A DNA stretch of 64,000 bases from an uncultured Saprospiraceae bacterium (lineage in GTDB: Bacteria > Bacteroidota > Bacteroidia > Chitinophagales > Saprospiraceae), in assembly GCA_937928045.1 (NCBI GenBank), contig CALFWO010000062.1, positions 62,001 through 126,000 of the forward strand, in the 5' to 3' direction. The translations under genes and the position numbers were made by a program. The notes beneath the pieces were generated by a model, which did not search any database, was not told where the DNA came from, and saw only the letters and a list, made by a program, of their open reading frames with translations. Positions 41,765 to 50,646 of the stretch are shown here, piece by piece; position 1 is the first letter of the stretch; each line of letters opens with the position of its first letter.

Positions 41765-43435
41765 ATGAAAACCATTTATTTAATCTTTACATTTTCGATT
41801 TTATCAACTTTTGCTTTCGGACAGCATGAATTTCATCCTTCGCAATTGATCGCAGAAATTCAGTCCGATACTCAATTTGAAATAGACAATGGGAATATTG
41901 AAATTCGAAATGAAAAGTTCTTTGCACTCAATTCAAAATGGAATTTAAGATCCATTAAACCGCTTGTTAATCCGGGCAATGAAAATAAGAAATCAAGGAA
42001 AAGAACTGAGCGATTAGTATTGCTTTCTTTCAACAATCCAATTGATATACTACAAGCCATTTCTGAATACAATGCTTCGGGGATATTTCGACTATTGGAG
42101 CCAAACTTCAAAGGGTATGGGGCTGGAATGGCAGGACTGGTTCCAAATGACTGGGGGTATGCCGGCAGACAATGGGGATTATCAAATGATGGCACCTTTA
42201 ATAATATTTCAGAAGCTGGCGCTGACATTTCCATGGAAAATGCGTGGGAAACATCTACTGGTAACAATTCAACAATAATTTCAATTCTTGATTCTGGTTT
42301 GAAATTAGATCATCCAGAATTTGAAAACAGGCTTTGGAACAATTCGGGCGAGACCGACAATAACAACAGTGATGATGACAACAACGGTTATGCTGACGAT
42401 ATCAATGGTTGGGATTTTGTAAACAACGACAATACCCCTGTGGATGACCATGGGCATGGTACCAATGTGACCGGAATAATGGCAGCCACAGGAAATAACA
42501 GTATTGGTTATGCCGGGGTTGATTGGAAGGCCAAAATAATGACTGGAAAAATTCTTAATGCCAACAATTCTGGATTTTATTCTAATTGGATTTCAGCAAT
42601 ATACTATTCCGTAGACAACGGCGCGGAAGTGATTAATATGTCTGTAGGAGGACCTGGTTTTTCTGCTTTTATGAAAGATGCTTGTGACTTTGCAGCTGAA
42701 AATGATGTTGCAATATTTGTAAGCATGATGAATGTAAATAACAATGATCCTTACTATCCCGCTGCTTATAGTTCAACAATTGCCGTTGGTGCCACCGATA
42801 CGAATGACGAAAGAGTAAATCCATTTTTTTGGAGTACCACTAGTGGAAGTAATTATGGTAATCACATTGATATTTGTGCTCCCGGAAATTTCATGTACGG
42901 CTTATCAAATTCTTCAAATACGAACTATGGTTCTTATTGGGGAGGTACTTCACAAGCTGCTCCCTTGGCTGCAGGTGTCGCATCTATCATGAAAGGTCTT
43001 GACCCTTCGCTAACTGTTGAAGAAATTAGAACCATATTAAGAAATACTGCTGATGATCAAGTTGGGAAAACATCTGAAGACACCCCAGGCTGGGATCAAT
43101 TCCATGGCTCAGGAAGGTTAAACGCGTCTGCTGCTTTAGAATTATTAAATATTCAAGTAAGTACTGATAATCCTAATGCCCAGCAAAATTTCAATATCAA
43201 TCCAAACCCAATTAATAAAAATGGTTTGATTTCAATTCAATCGAATGATTTTCTTAGCAATGCGAATATTGAAATATTCAACGCTGCAGGAGAATTGATT
43301 TCAATTCATCAACATAACTTCTCTTTAGGGAAATTTGAAATCAATGCGCCTAGTATTTTTGGACTATATTTTATTCGAATTTCAACCGAAAACAATAATA
43401 CTATTACAAAGAAAATATTAGTAACTTCTGAGTGA
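41765..43435 (+). CDS. Secreted subtilisin-like serine protease (S8) with T9SS sorting domain
   Basis: The 556-residue protein has a signal peptide (MKTIYLIFTFSILSTFAFGQ), a propeptide of about 100 residues, and an S8 domain with Asp176 in SILDSGLKLDHPEF, His231 in GHGTNVTG and Ser396 in GGTSQAAPLAAG. The final 80 residues are a T9SS type A sorting domain (INPNPINKNG, ending KKILVTS). It is related in plan to the subtilase at 29255 but not closely similar in sequence. It is probably a surface or secreted protease. It converges on dapF with 2 bases between the stops. Confidence 0.93.
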   Translation: MKTIYLIFTFSILSTFAFGQHEFHPSQLIAEIQSDTQFEIDNGNIEIRNEKFFALNSKWNLRSIKPLVNPGNENKKSRKRTERLVLLSFNNPIDILQAISEYNASGIFRLLEPNFKGYGAGMAGLVPNDWGYAGRQWGLSNDGTFNNISEAGADISMENAWETSTGNNSTIISILDSGLKLDHPEFENRLWNNSGETDNNNSDDDNNGYADDINGWDFVNNDNTPVDDHGHGTNVTGIMAATGNNSIGYAGVDWKAKIMTGKILNANNSGFYSNWISAIYYSVDNGAEVINMSVGGPGFSAFMKDACDFAAENDVAIFVSMMNVNNNDPYYPAAYSSTIAVGATDTNDERVNPFFWSTTSGSNYGNHIDICAPGNFMYGLSNSSNTNYGSYWGGTSQAAPLAAGVASIMKGLDPSLTVEEIRTILRNTADDQVGKTSEDTPGWDQFHGSGRLNASAALELLNIQVSTDNPNAQQNFNINPNPINKNGLISIQSNDFLSNANIEIFNAAGELISIHQHNFSLGKFEINAPSIFGLYFIRISTENNNTITKKILVTSE

Positions 43436-43437
43436 AA

Positions 43438-44265
43438 TTAGCCCGTAATTCGAGCATTTAAATTTGGATAAACAGTAGCCGCAGTTGTTTGTAATTCACC
43501 TTCAAATACCAAAGTTGCTGATCCACTTAACCAAATGTTTTTATAACCTTGATCGGATTTTTCGAAGCGAACATTGAGCATTCCTCCTCTTGTTTGGATG
43601 TGAACGGAATTTTTTTCCATATTCTCATCAATACGACTTGCAATAGCAGCCGCTGTTACCCCAGTTCCACAAGAAAAGGTCTCCCCTTCTACTCCTCGCT
43701 CGTAAGTTAATACAACAATTTTGTCTTCCTTTTTTTCTACAAAATTCACATTGATGCCTTCTGCTCGGTAAGGCTTTGAATACCGAATAGCCTGTCCATT
43801 TTCAACTACATTGATATCATCAACATCTTCCACAAAAGTTACATAATGAGGTGATCCGGTGTTTAGTTCAAAATGCTCATCACCAACTTTTACGGCTGAA
43901 ACATCAATCATTTCCAATGAGACAATTTCATTTTCATTGATCGTTGCTTTGTGTGGTCCATCAATCGCCAAAAAGGAATATTCTTTAGCAATGATTCCCA
44001 TTTTTTTCGCAAATGCAACTATACATCTTCCGCCATTTCCGCACATCGAACTTTGATGTCCATCTGAATTATAATAGATCATTTCAAAATCATAATCAGC
44101 ATGGTTTTTTAAAATAATTAGTCCATCACCTCCGATTCCAAATCTACGATCACAGATAAATTGGATTAACTCGTGTTGATCCAATTTTAGATAGGTAGTC
44201 TCTCGCTGATCTATCAAAATGAAATCATTACCGGTGCCATGATATTTGCAGAAAGGTATTGTCAT
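43438..44265 (-). CDS. dapF: Diaminopimelate epimerase
   Basis: The 275-residue enzyme converts LL- to meso-diaminopimelate for lysine and peptidoglycan. The two catalytic Cys are Cys75 in SMCGNGGRC and Cys199 in FSCGTGVTA, and the N-terminal FCKYHGTGNDFILID is diagnostic. Length is normal. A 65-residue membrane protein gene lies 10 bases upstream and is probably co-transcribed. Confidence 0.97.
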   Translation of the reverse strand: MTIPFCKYHGTGNDFILIDQRETTYLKLDQHELIQFICDRRFGIGGDGLIILKNHADYDFEMIYYNSDGHQSSMCGNGGRCIVAFAKKMGIIAKEYSFLAIDGPHKATINENEIVSLEMIDVSAVKVGDEHFELNTGSPHYVTFVEDVDDINVVENGQAIRYSKPYRAEGINVNFVEKKEDKIVVLTYERGVEGETFSCGTGVTAAAIASRIDENMEKNSVHIQTRGGMLNVRFEKSDQGYKNIWLSGSATLVFEGELQTTAATVYPNLNARITG

Positions 44266-44275
44266 ACTTTATTTA

Positions 44276-44473
44276 TCATTTTTCAAAAACTTTGTCAATT
44301 GGCATATCTTGTTTGTCAAAACCTGGTGCTGTATTGGTCGTATGATGACGATACCACATTGCTAGTACTAAGGCCAAAATCAATATCGCCCCAAATGTTG
44401 AAAATTTCCAACCCCACACGTTACCTACGTATTCAGAGTCAAATTCTTCATCGCGATTCGGTTTATTTTCCAT
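44276..44473 (-). CDS. Small single-span membrane protein
   Basis: The 65-residue protein begins with a charged cytosolic-type segment (MENKPNRDEEFDSEYVGN), then one transmembrane helix at about residues 24-42 (FSTFGAILILALVLAMWY), then a charged tail (DKQDMPIDKVFEK). The gene ends 10 bases before dapF. I do not recognise a family. Composition and position support a real gene. Confidence 0.65.
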   Translation of the reverse strand: MENKPNRDEEFDSEYVGNVWGWKFSTFGAILILALVLAMWYRHHTTNTAPGFDKQDMPIDKVFEK

Positions 44474-44620
44474 TTAAATGTAGATTTTACAATGATTCTA
44501 TCCCAAAAAGAAAGAATTCGAACAAATTTGGCGTTAAATATGCGTGACAAAACTATATAAATCTATGATTTGTTAGGCTTCTAACGGCTTTTGATATAAA
44601 AACTCACAGAACATTGGTAT

Positions 44621-44636
44621 TTTAACCGTTGTTAAA
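44621..44636. promoter_or_regulatory. Inverted repeat upstream of the HtrA gene, possible operator
   Basis: TTTAAC-CGTT-GTTAAA is a perfect dyad with a four-base centre, 71 bases before the HtrA start. A second dyad, GTTAG-GCTT-CTAAC, lies at 44572-44585. Neither has a T tract. They lie in the divergent region between the small membrane protein gene and the protease gene. Confidence 0.35.
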
Positions 44637-44707
44637 GGAATAATCAATCAAATCTGAAAGTTGATGCTAAAATAGAAATCCTCAGATTCACAAAAACCTC
44701 AGCGTAT

Positions 44708-46153
44708 ATGAAAAACATTGGTTTACTTATCGGTTCTTCCCTTTTGAGCGCATTTTTGGCGGTATTTGTCTATCGACATTTCGAGGAACCAACCCAAGTG
44801 GTTATAAGAGAAGAAGTAAAACCAATTTACGCCAATTATAAATCGAATGGTATTGAATCTGTTCCTGGGACGACTACACAACCAATTCAATTTTCTTCTT
44901 CTGCACCTACAGACTTTATTTCTGCTGCAGAATCAGTAACACCGGCTGTTGTAAACATTAAAGCCTCTTCTTCCGGAGAATATGACATTTGGGGAGGATA
45001 TGGAGGATCTTCAGGCTCAGGTGTTATCATCAGTAAAGATGGACTGGTGGTAACCAACAATCACGTTATTGAAGACAGTGACGATTTAGAAATTACATTA
45101 AGTGACAAAAGAAAATTTAAGGCCGAATTAATAGGGGCCGATGAAAATACGGACTTGGCGCTTTTAAGAATAAAGGGTGAAAATTTACCATGGCTTCCAT
45201 TGGGGAACTCTGATTCTATTAGAACGGGCGAATGGGTGCTAGCTGTTGGAAATCCATTCAATTTAGAATCTACAGTTACCGCCGGAATCGTTAGCGCAAA
45301 AGGACGAAGTATTGATATTCTAGAAGGTGAGTATAAAATTGAGTCTTTTATTCAAACCGATGCTGCAGTGAATCCAGGTAACTCAGGAGGTGCATTAGTC
45401 AATACTGTTGGACAACTCATTGGAATCAATACCGCGATCATTACTCGATCAGGAAGATATGAAGGATATTCATTCGCAATTCCAATCAATTTAGCTAACA
45501 AAATCATCAATGATCTGCACGACTTTGGTGTTGTGCAAAGAGGAATACTTGGCGTTGGCATTGATGAAATTACGGATAAGAAAGCAAAAGAATTAGGCCT
45601 ATCTACCGTCGAAGGAGTTGTTATTTCTAGAATTACTCCAAAGAGTGGCGCTGATGATGCAGGACTAAAAAGAGGAGATGTCATCCTTTCAATCAATGAA
45701 GTCAAAACTTCTACAATTCCAGCATTGCAAGAGCAAGTTGCCAGATTCCGTCCGGGGAACAAAGTAAATGTTCAATATTTTAGATCTGGAAAAACTTATT
45801 CAACGAATGTAGTTTTAAAAAATAAAAGCAACACTACTGATTTAGTTGGTGCAGGACCAGATCATAGTTTGTTAAAGGACTTAGGTTTTGAAATTCGCAA
45901 CTTGACAGATTCAGAGCAAAGTAAATTAAATACTAAAGGGGTTATGGTCGTTTCAGTATATAGAGGTTCTACTATTGAACGTACCAATATGGATCCAAAC
46001 TTCGTGATTACAAAAATAAATGACATTGCTGTCGGAAATATTGATGATGTAGTTGGTGCGCTAAAAAATGCAACAGGTAAGGTTATGCTCGAAGGCGTTT
46101 ATGAAGAATACAATGGAGAATATTACTATGCTTTTAAGGTCGATGATAAATAA
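44708..46153 (+). CDS. DegP/HtrA-family periplasmic serine protease
   Basis: The 481-residue protein has an N-terminal signal anchor (about 5-22), a short linker, and a trypsin-like domain with His119 in TNNHVIED, Asp149 in DENTDLALLRI and Ser226 in NPGNSGGAL. Two PDZ regions follow (about 280-375 and 395-480), the first with GILGVGIDEI and AGLKRGDVILSINE. It degrades or refolds damaged envelope proteins. An upstream dyad may regulate it. A strong terminator follows. Confidence 0.95.
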   Translation: MKNIGLLIGSSLLSAFLAVFVYRHFEEPTQVVIREEVKPIYANYKSNGIESVPGTTTQPIQFSSSAPTDFISAAESVTPAVVNIKASSSGEYDIWGGYGGSSGSGVIISKDGLVVTNNHVIEDSDDLEITLSDKRKFKAELIGADENTDLALLRIKGENLPWLPLGNSDSIRTGEWVLAVGNPFNLESTVTAGIVSAKGRSIDILEGEYKIESFIQTDAAVNPGNSGGALVNTVGQLIGINTAIITRSGRYEGYSFAIPINLANKIINDLHDFGVVQRGILGVGIDEITDKKAKELGLSTVEGVVISRITPKSGADDAGLKRGDVILSINEVKTSTIPALQEQVARFRPGNKVNVQYFRSGKTYSTNVVLKNKSNTTDLVGAGPDHSLLKDLGFEIRNLTDSEQSKLNTKGVMVVSVYRGSTIERTNMDPNFVITKINDIAVGNIDDVVGALKNATGKVMLEGVYEEYNGEYYYAFKVDDK

Positions 46154-46176
46154 TTTTTCGTTTTGAACTTAAGACT

Positions 46177-46212
46177 AAAAATGAGATTTTCCACTGGAGA
46201 ATCTCATTTTTT
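46177..46212 (+). terminator. Terminator of the HtrA gene
   Basis: AAAAATGAGAT (46177-46187) pairs with ATCTCATTTTT (46201-46211) around an inner TCC/GGA pair, followed by T. Confidence 0.88.
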
Positions 46213-46291
46213 ATTTAACCAAATTTCCGGCATTTCAAAAAAGGCTTTTGTATTTTGTGGACAGTTGCAAGTCGTAAAACTTAACAGATAA

Positions 46292-47926
46292 ATGACCAAA
46301 GAAGAATTAGAATTAAATCAGAATGAAGATGCAATGAAGCTTTTAATCTCCAAACATAGAAGAATGTTTGAGAAAGTAGCTTTAGGAGGCGGACAAAAAA
46401 AGATAGAGAAACACAAGAGCAAAGGGAAAATGACGGCGCGGGAACGCATCAATTTTTTGATTGATGAAAATAGTTATTTCCTTGAGTTAGGTGGATTTGC
46501 AGGTCATGAAATGTATCTGGAATATGGCGGATGTCCTTCGGGAGGTGTAGTCATGGGCATTGGATATGTCAGTGGTAGACAATGCATGATAGTCGCAAAT
46601 GATGCAACTGTAAAAGCAGGAGCTTGGTTTCCAATAACCGGCAAGAAAAATCTAAGGGCCCAAGAAATTGCAATGGAAAATAGACTACCGATTATTTACT
46701 TGGTAGACTCGGCCGGTGTTTTTCTTCCAATGCAAGATGAAATCTTTCCTGACAAAGAACACTTTGGTAGAATCTTTAGAAACAATGCTAGAATGTCGTC
46801 TATGGGAATTCCGCAAATAGCTGCTATCATGGGTTCTTGTGTTGCTGGTGGTGCTTACCTGCCTATTATGAGCGATGAAGCCTTAATCGTTGAAGGAACA
46901 GGTTCAATCTTTTTAGCAGGACCTTACTTAGTAAAAGCCGCGATTGGTGAGACCGTTGATAAGGAAACTCTTGGAGGAGCAACTACACAATGTGAAATCT
47001 CTGGAGTGACTGACTACAAAATGAAAGACGATCCTACTTGTCTACAAACCATTCGTGAATTGGTTGATAAAATGGGACACTTTCCAAAGGCAGGATTTGA
47101 TAGAAAAAAAGTGGTAGAACCTAAATTTCCCGCAGAGAAAATATATCAGATATTTCCTGAACTCAGAACCAAGCCATATAAGACAAAAGAATTGTTGGAA
47201 TGTTTAGTAGACGATTCTGAAATAATTGAATATAAAGAAGGTTATGGGAAAACAATGATCTGTGCCTATGCAAGAATCGATGGTTGGTCCGTGGGCATTG
47301 TTGCGAATAATAGAGAAGTCGTTAAAACCAAAACTGGCGAAATGCAATTCGGCGGTGTGATCTATTCTGATGCTGCGGACAAAGCCACTCGGTTCATCAT
47401 GAACTGTAATCAGAAAAAAATCCCATTGGTATTCCTTCATGATGTTACCGGATTTATGGTTGGGAAAAGATCTGAGCATGGAGGCATAATTAAGGATGGT
47501 GCAAAGATGGTGAATGCAGTTTCAAATTCTACAGTACCAAAATTTAGTATTGTTCTTGGCAACTCTTACGGCGCAGGAAATTATGCCATGTGCGGAAAAG
47601 CTTATGACCCTAGACTGATCGTTGCTTGGCCAACTGCCAAAATTGCTGTGATGGGAGGAGCTCAAGCTGCTAAGGTCTTGACCCAAATTCAAGTTTCTTC
47701 TTTGAAGGCAAAAGGAGAACTCGCTGATGAAAAAGCAGAGACTGAGTTGTATGAAAAAATAAAAAACCGCTACGATAATCAAACGACTCCCTACTATGCT
47801 GCAGCAAGACTTTGGGTAGATGAGATCATCGATCCAGCGGATACCAGAAAAGTGATTTCAATGGGAATTGAGGCTGCAAATAACGCTGAGGTGGAAAAGT
47901 TCAACCCAGGAGTATTACAGACTTAA
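46292..47926 (+). CDS. Acyl-CoA carboxylase beta (carboxyltransferase) subunit, methylcrotonyl-type
   Basis: The 544-residue protein transfers the carboxyl group from biotin to an acyl-CoA. Both crotonase-like halves are present: LVDSAGVFLPMQDEIFPDKEHFGRIFRNNARMSSMGIPQIAAIMGSCVAGGAYLP in the N half and LHDVTGFMVGKRSEHGGIIKDGAKMVNAVSNS in the C half, closing with YGAGNYAMCGKAYDPRLIVAWP. The VFPD/IFPDKEHFGRIF motif is like methylcrotonyl-CoA carboxylase beta rather than propionyl-CoA carboxylase. The biotin-carboxylase alpha subunit is not in the window. With etfAB it suggests leucine or branched-chain catabolism. Confidence 0.93.
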   Translation: MTKEELELNQNEDAMKLLISKHRRMFEKVALGGGQKKIEKHKSKGKMTARERINFLIDENSYFLELGGFAGHEMYLEYGGCPSGGVVMGIGYVSGRQCMIVANDATVKAGAWFPITGKKNLRAQEIAMENRLPIIYLVDSAGVFLPMQDEIFPDKEHFGRIFRNNARMSSMGIPQIAAIMGSCVAGGAYLPIMSDEALIVEGTGSIFLAGPYLVKAAIGETVDKETLGGATTQCEISGVTDYKMKDDPTCLQTIRELVDKMGHFPKAGFDRKKVVEPKFPAEKIYQIFPELRTKPYKTKELLECLVDDSEIIEYKEGYGKTMICAYARIDGWSVGIVANNREVVKTKTGEMQFGGVIYSDAADKATRFIMNCNQKKIPLVFLHDVTGFMVGKRSEHGGIIKDGAKMVNAVSNSTVPKFSIVLGNSYGAGNYAMCGKAYDPRLIVAWPTAKIAVMGGAQAAKVLTQIQVSSLKAKGELADEKAETELYEKIKNRYDNQTTPYYAAARLWVDEIIDPADTRKVISMGIEAANNAEVEKFNPGVLQT

Positions 47927-47956
47927 TATTTACTAATTCAGATCTAAAACTTATCC

Positions 47957-48241
47957 ATGTTCGAAAAATTGAAAGCAAAATGGGGAGTTAGCGCTTTGCA
48001 GTTGGTACTCGTTCTTTGCACATTCGCAATTGGAGGTAGTCTGTCTGGATTTGGGGCAAAAAAAGTAATGACACTACTCTCTTGGGAAAAAAACATATTG
48101 TGGTGGATCGTTTACATTGTTGTAGTCACCTTTTTGTGGCCTTTATGTGTTTTAACGGTCTCCATCTTTTTTGGTCAATTTAATTTTTTCCAAAGCTATT
48201 TGAAAAAATTAGGCCGAAAAATTGGGATTATCTCCAAGTAG
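47957..48241 (+). CDS. Small two-span membrane protein (DUF6787-like)
   Basis: The 94-residue protein starts MFEKLKAKWGVSALQLVLVL and has two hydrophobic segments at about residues 14-35 and 45-72, separated by a GAKKVMTLL loop, with a basic C-terminus. The WGV opening, FAIGGSLSG and the second helix WWIVYIVVVTFLWPLCVL resemble a small Bacteroidota membrane protein family I recall as DUF6787. Function unknown. It lies 30 bases after the carboxylase gene. Confidence 0.75.
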   Translation: MFEKLKAKWGVSALQLVLVLCTFAIGGSLSGFGAKKVMTLLSWEKNILWWIVYIVVVTFLWPLCVLTVSIFFGQFNFFQSYLKKLGRKIGIISK

Positions 48242-48332
48242 TTTCAACTATTTTGATCGACAACTTTCAATATTTACAATTACTTTTTCCAAACATTAAT
48301 ACAGTACCCTTAACCAATAACAACACTCTTTT

Positions 48333-48488
48333 TTGACTTTTCAAACGACTCAATTTCCGTGGAGAAAATTTGAAATATTAATACTAACAGTGTTCGCTTT
48401 CTTTTTCGCCACATTCATATTCTTTTTATCTGTTATTAGCCTGCTAGGGTTCCCTATTGAATTACATTTATTGCTGAATAGAAAATGA
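48333..48488 (+). CDS. Possible small membrane protein with TTG start
   Basis: In the 347-base gap between 48241 and 48589 a frame runs from TTG at 48333 to a TGA at 48486-48488. The 51 codons give LTFQTTQFPWRKFEILIL, then a continuous hydrophobic helix of about 25 residues, ending ELHLLLNRK. Amphipathic termini around a single clean helix look like a real small membrane protein. There is no ATG start and no strong ribosome site, and no homolog is recalled. It could be a decayed remnant. Confidence 0.35.
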   Translation: MTFQTTQFPWRKFEILILTVFAFFFATFIFFLSVISLLGFPIELHLLLNRK

Positions 48489-48545
48489 GCATCAATTTCT
48501 ATCCAAGAACAACAGGAAGATTAATTCTACGACCACAATACCCTA

Positions 48546-48573
48546 TTGAATATCACTAATTATTCTACTTTTG
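48546..48573 (+). promoter_or_regulatory. Promoter of the RlmL-like methyltransferase gene
   Basis: TTG at 48546-48548 is followed 17 bases later by TACTTTTG at 48566-48573, an exact TAnnTTTG -7. The ATG is at 48589, giving a short leader. Confidence 0.55.
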
Positions 48574-48588
48574 CAAAAAAAATAAGTA

Positions 48589-49740
48589 ATGCGGTTATTG
48601 GCGAAAACATTAGAAGGTCTTGAGGAAATATTGGGGGATGAATTAGCTGCTGTAGGCGCTCAAAAGATTTTTATTGGAAAAAGAGCTGTCGAATTTGAAG
48701 GCGACATGATGTGCGTTTACAAAGCCAATTTACAGTGTCGGTGCGCAATTCGTATTTTAATTTCAATTGGCAGATTTACCATTCACAATGAAAATGATTT
48801 GTACCGAGCTGTACAATCTATAAGTTGGGATCAATACTTAGGAAAAGATGAAACTTTGGCAGTTGACGCAACAGTCAATTCAGATTACTTTAATCATTCG
48901 AAATTCGTAGCCTATAAAACTAAAGACGCTATAGTGGATCAATTTAGAGATAAATTCGGTTCTCGTCCAGATGTAGATCTTGATGATCCAAAACTTCGCG
49001 TCAATATTCACATTAGAGATAGATATTTAAGCGTAAGCTTGGATAGTTCTGGAGATTCACTGCATAGACGTGGATATCGTGCGCGAGCTGGAGAGGCACC
49101 AATTTCTGAGGTGCTAGCTGCCGGGATTGTAAAACTAAGTGGCTGGGATAAAAACACGACCCTACTCGATCCAATGTGTGGATCTGGAACAATATTGATT
49201 GAAGCCGCTAAAATAGCATTGGGTGTTCCCTCATTCACAGCAGATAGAAAGTTTGGTTTTGAGCAATGGAATAATTTTAAGCCATCATTGTGGGGTAAAA
49301 TTAAAGAGTATGCCTATAAAACTGACGTAACAGAATTGCCATTGATTCAAGGTGTGGATATGGATCGAAGGACTTTGGAAATCGCTAAAGAAAATGTTGA
49401 CATTGCCAATCTAACTGGCAAAATAAAATTCCATGAAGAAAATTTTGAAACTTACGAACCACCAGCTGCACCTGGATTTATAATTAGCAATCCACCATAT
49501 GAACTAAGATTACGGACCGGAGATATTGGAGCCTTGTATAAAATGATGGGTGATCAATACAAGCAAAAATATGGTGGATGGCAGGCATGGATTATCTCAA
49601 GTAATCGAGATGCCTTAAAGCAAGTAGGACTTCGGACTTCTCGAAAAATTATTTTATTCAATGGACCATTAGAATGTCGACTCCAGAAATACGAAATGTA
49701 TGCAGGTACTCGAAAAAAGGCTAAGCTGAATAAAGACTAG
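48589..49740 (+). CDS. rlmL: RlmL-like THUMP-domain rRNA methyltransferase
   Basis: The 383-residue protein has an N-terminal ferredoxin-like and THUMP region (MRLLAKTLEGLEEILGDELAAVGAQ, RCAIRILISIGRF, AVDATVNSDYFNHSKFVAYKTKDAIVDQFRD) and a class I methyltransferase domain with LLDPMCGSGTILIEAAKIALG (SAM site) and ISNPPYELRLR (NPPY catalytic motif). This matches the RlmL half that makes m2G2445 in 23S rRNA. The RlmK half found fused in E. coli is absent, as in many bacteria. The symbol is by family only. Confidence 0.9.
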   Translation: MRLLAKTLEGLEEILGDELAAVGAQKIFIGKRAVEFEGDMMCVYKANLQCRCAIRILISIGRFTIHNENDLYRAVQSISWDQYLGKDETLAVDATVNSDYFNHSKFVAYKTKDAIVDQFRDKFGSRPDVDLDDPKLRVNIHIRDRYLSVSLDSSGDSLHRRGYRARAGEAPISEVLAAGIVKLSGWDKNTTLLDPMCGSGTILIEAAKIALGVPSFTADRKFGFEQWNNFKPSLWGKIKEYAYKTDVTELPLIQGVDMDRRTLEIAKENVDIANLTGKIKFHEENFETYEPPAAPGFIISNPPYELRLRTGDIGALYKMMGDQYKQKYGGWQAWIISSNRDALKQVGLRTSRKIILFNGPLECRLQKYEMYAGTRKKAKLNKD

Positions 49741-49788
49741 TCTTTCCTATATTAATTGGCTTACTTTTATTTTAAATTTTCAAGCATG

Positions 49789-49812
49789 GATGAAAACAAT
49801 TTTTCATCTTTG
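49789..49812 (+). promoter_or_regulatory. Dyad overlapping the -7 element of the marC-like gene
   Basis: GATGAAAA (49789-49796) and TTTTCATC (49801-49808) are perfect inverted arms around CAAT. The right arm overlaps the -7-like CATCTTTG at 49805-49812. A protein bound here would block the promoter. The start codon is only 15 bases on. Confidence 0.45.
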
Positions 49813-49827
49813 CAAAAAAATTGAGCC

Positions 49828-50460
49828 TTGGAATTTTTCATAATGATTTTTGCCTCTCTGTTTACCGTAGTGAATCCACTTGGAGCAGTACCAGTTTGGT
49901 TAGCGATGACACCTGACTATACTAGAATCGAAAGAAATCGAGCGGCTTTAATGACCAGTCTGTATTTTTTCCTTATTCTCATTAGCTTTTTTTTAGCTGG
50001 GACTTTTATTCTTAATTTTTTTGGAATCAGTCTTAACGCCATGAGAATTGCTGGAGGTCTAATTATCCTCAGTTCAGGTTATGCTTTATTAAGTGGAAAA
50101 TTTGCAGAATCAAGGACTGTAGGTAAAAAGGTTAAGAAAGAAGCTTTAGAAAAAACGGATATCACTTTCTCGCCTATGGCAATGCCCATGCTAAGTGGTC
50201 CCGGCTCTATCTCTCTATTGATTTCACTGTATGCAGAACATACTGGCTGGGATATAAGAGCAATAATTGCTTTGGCGATATTAGCCACCGCTGTACTAGT
50301 ATTAGTAATTCTAAGATCAGCACCATTTCTATTTAAGTTATTAGGAGTTGGAGGGATAAGAGCCATGTCTCGAATAATGGGATTCTTAGTAATGGCCATT
50401 GGTATTGAGTACATCATTGCCGGAGTTGTCGGTTTAGTTGATTCCTTAACTAAGCAATAA
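49828..50460 (+). CDS. MarC-family multi-pass membrane protein
   Basis: The start is TTG at 49828; an in-frame ATG at 49843 would trim the first helix. The 210-residue protein has six hydrophobic segments and the MarC signatures: FTVVNPLGAVPVWLAMTPDYTR, FGISLNAMRIAGGLIILSSGYALL, SPMAMPMLSGPGSISLLISLYAE and GGIRAMSRIMGFLVMAIGIEYIIAGV. The family is broadly distributed, once linked to multiple antibiotic resistance, but its transport substrate is unsettled. It stands between a methyltransferase gene and a giant surface protein gene on the other strand. Confidence 0.9.
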   Translation: MEFFIMIFASLFTVVNPLGAVPVWLAMTPDYTRIERNRAALMTSLYFFLILISFFLAGTFILNFFGISLNAMRIAGGLIILSSGYALLSGKFAESRTVGKKVKKEALEKTDITFSPMAMPMLSGPGSISLLISLYAEHTGWDIRAIIALAILATAVLVLVILRSAPFLFKLLGVGGIRAMSRIMGFLVMAIGIEYIIAGVVGLVDSLTKQ

Positions 50461-50548
50461 GTAATTTTCAATAAAATTTATTCAATGTAAGAAATTGCCT
50501 TTGCTCCAAAGTCTCTAGTGCTGAATCACCATCAATGTTTTTCCCTAC

Positions 50549-50581
50549 AAAAAAAGGATTCGCCCACTACAGCGAATCCTT
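50549..50581 (-). terminator. Terminator of the first giant SprB gene
   Basis: AAGGATTCGC (50554-50563) pairs with GCGAATCCTT (50572-50581). On the minus strand the stem is followed by a run of T, ending the transcript 66 bases after the stop codon at 50647. Confidence 0.9.
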
Positions 50582-50586
50582 AAACA

Positions 50587-50606
50587 TATGGTTAACTAAA
50601 ACTATT
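50587..50606 (-). repeat. 3' UTR element copy 1, shared by both giant genes
   Basis: A 20-base segment here is identical to 59829-59848. Both lie between the stop codon of a giant SprB gene and its terminator, and both contain GTTAAC. It supports common descent of the two genes including their 3' ends. Confidence 0.8.
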
Positions 50607-50646
50607 ACAAACCAACCTGTTGGTATTGGTTGCTGAACTTATTACA

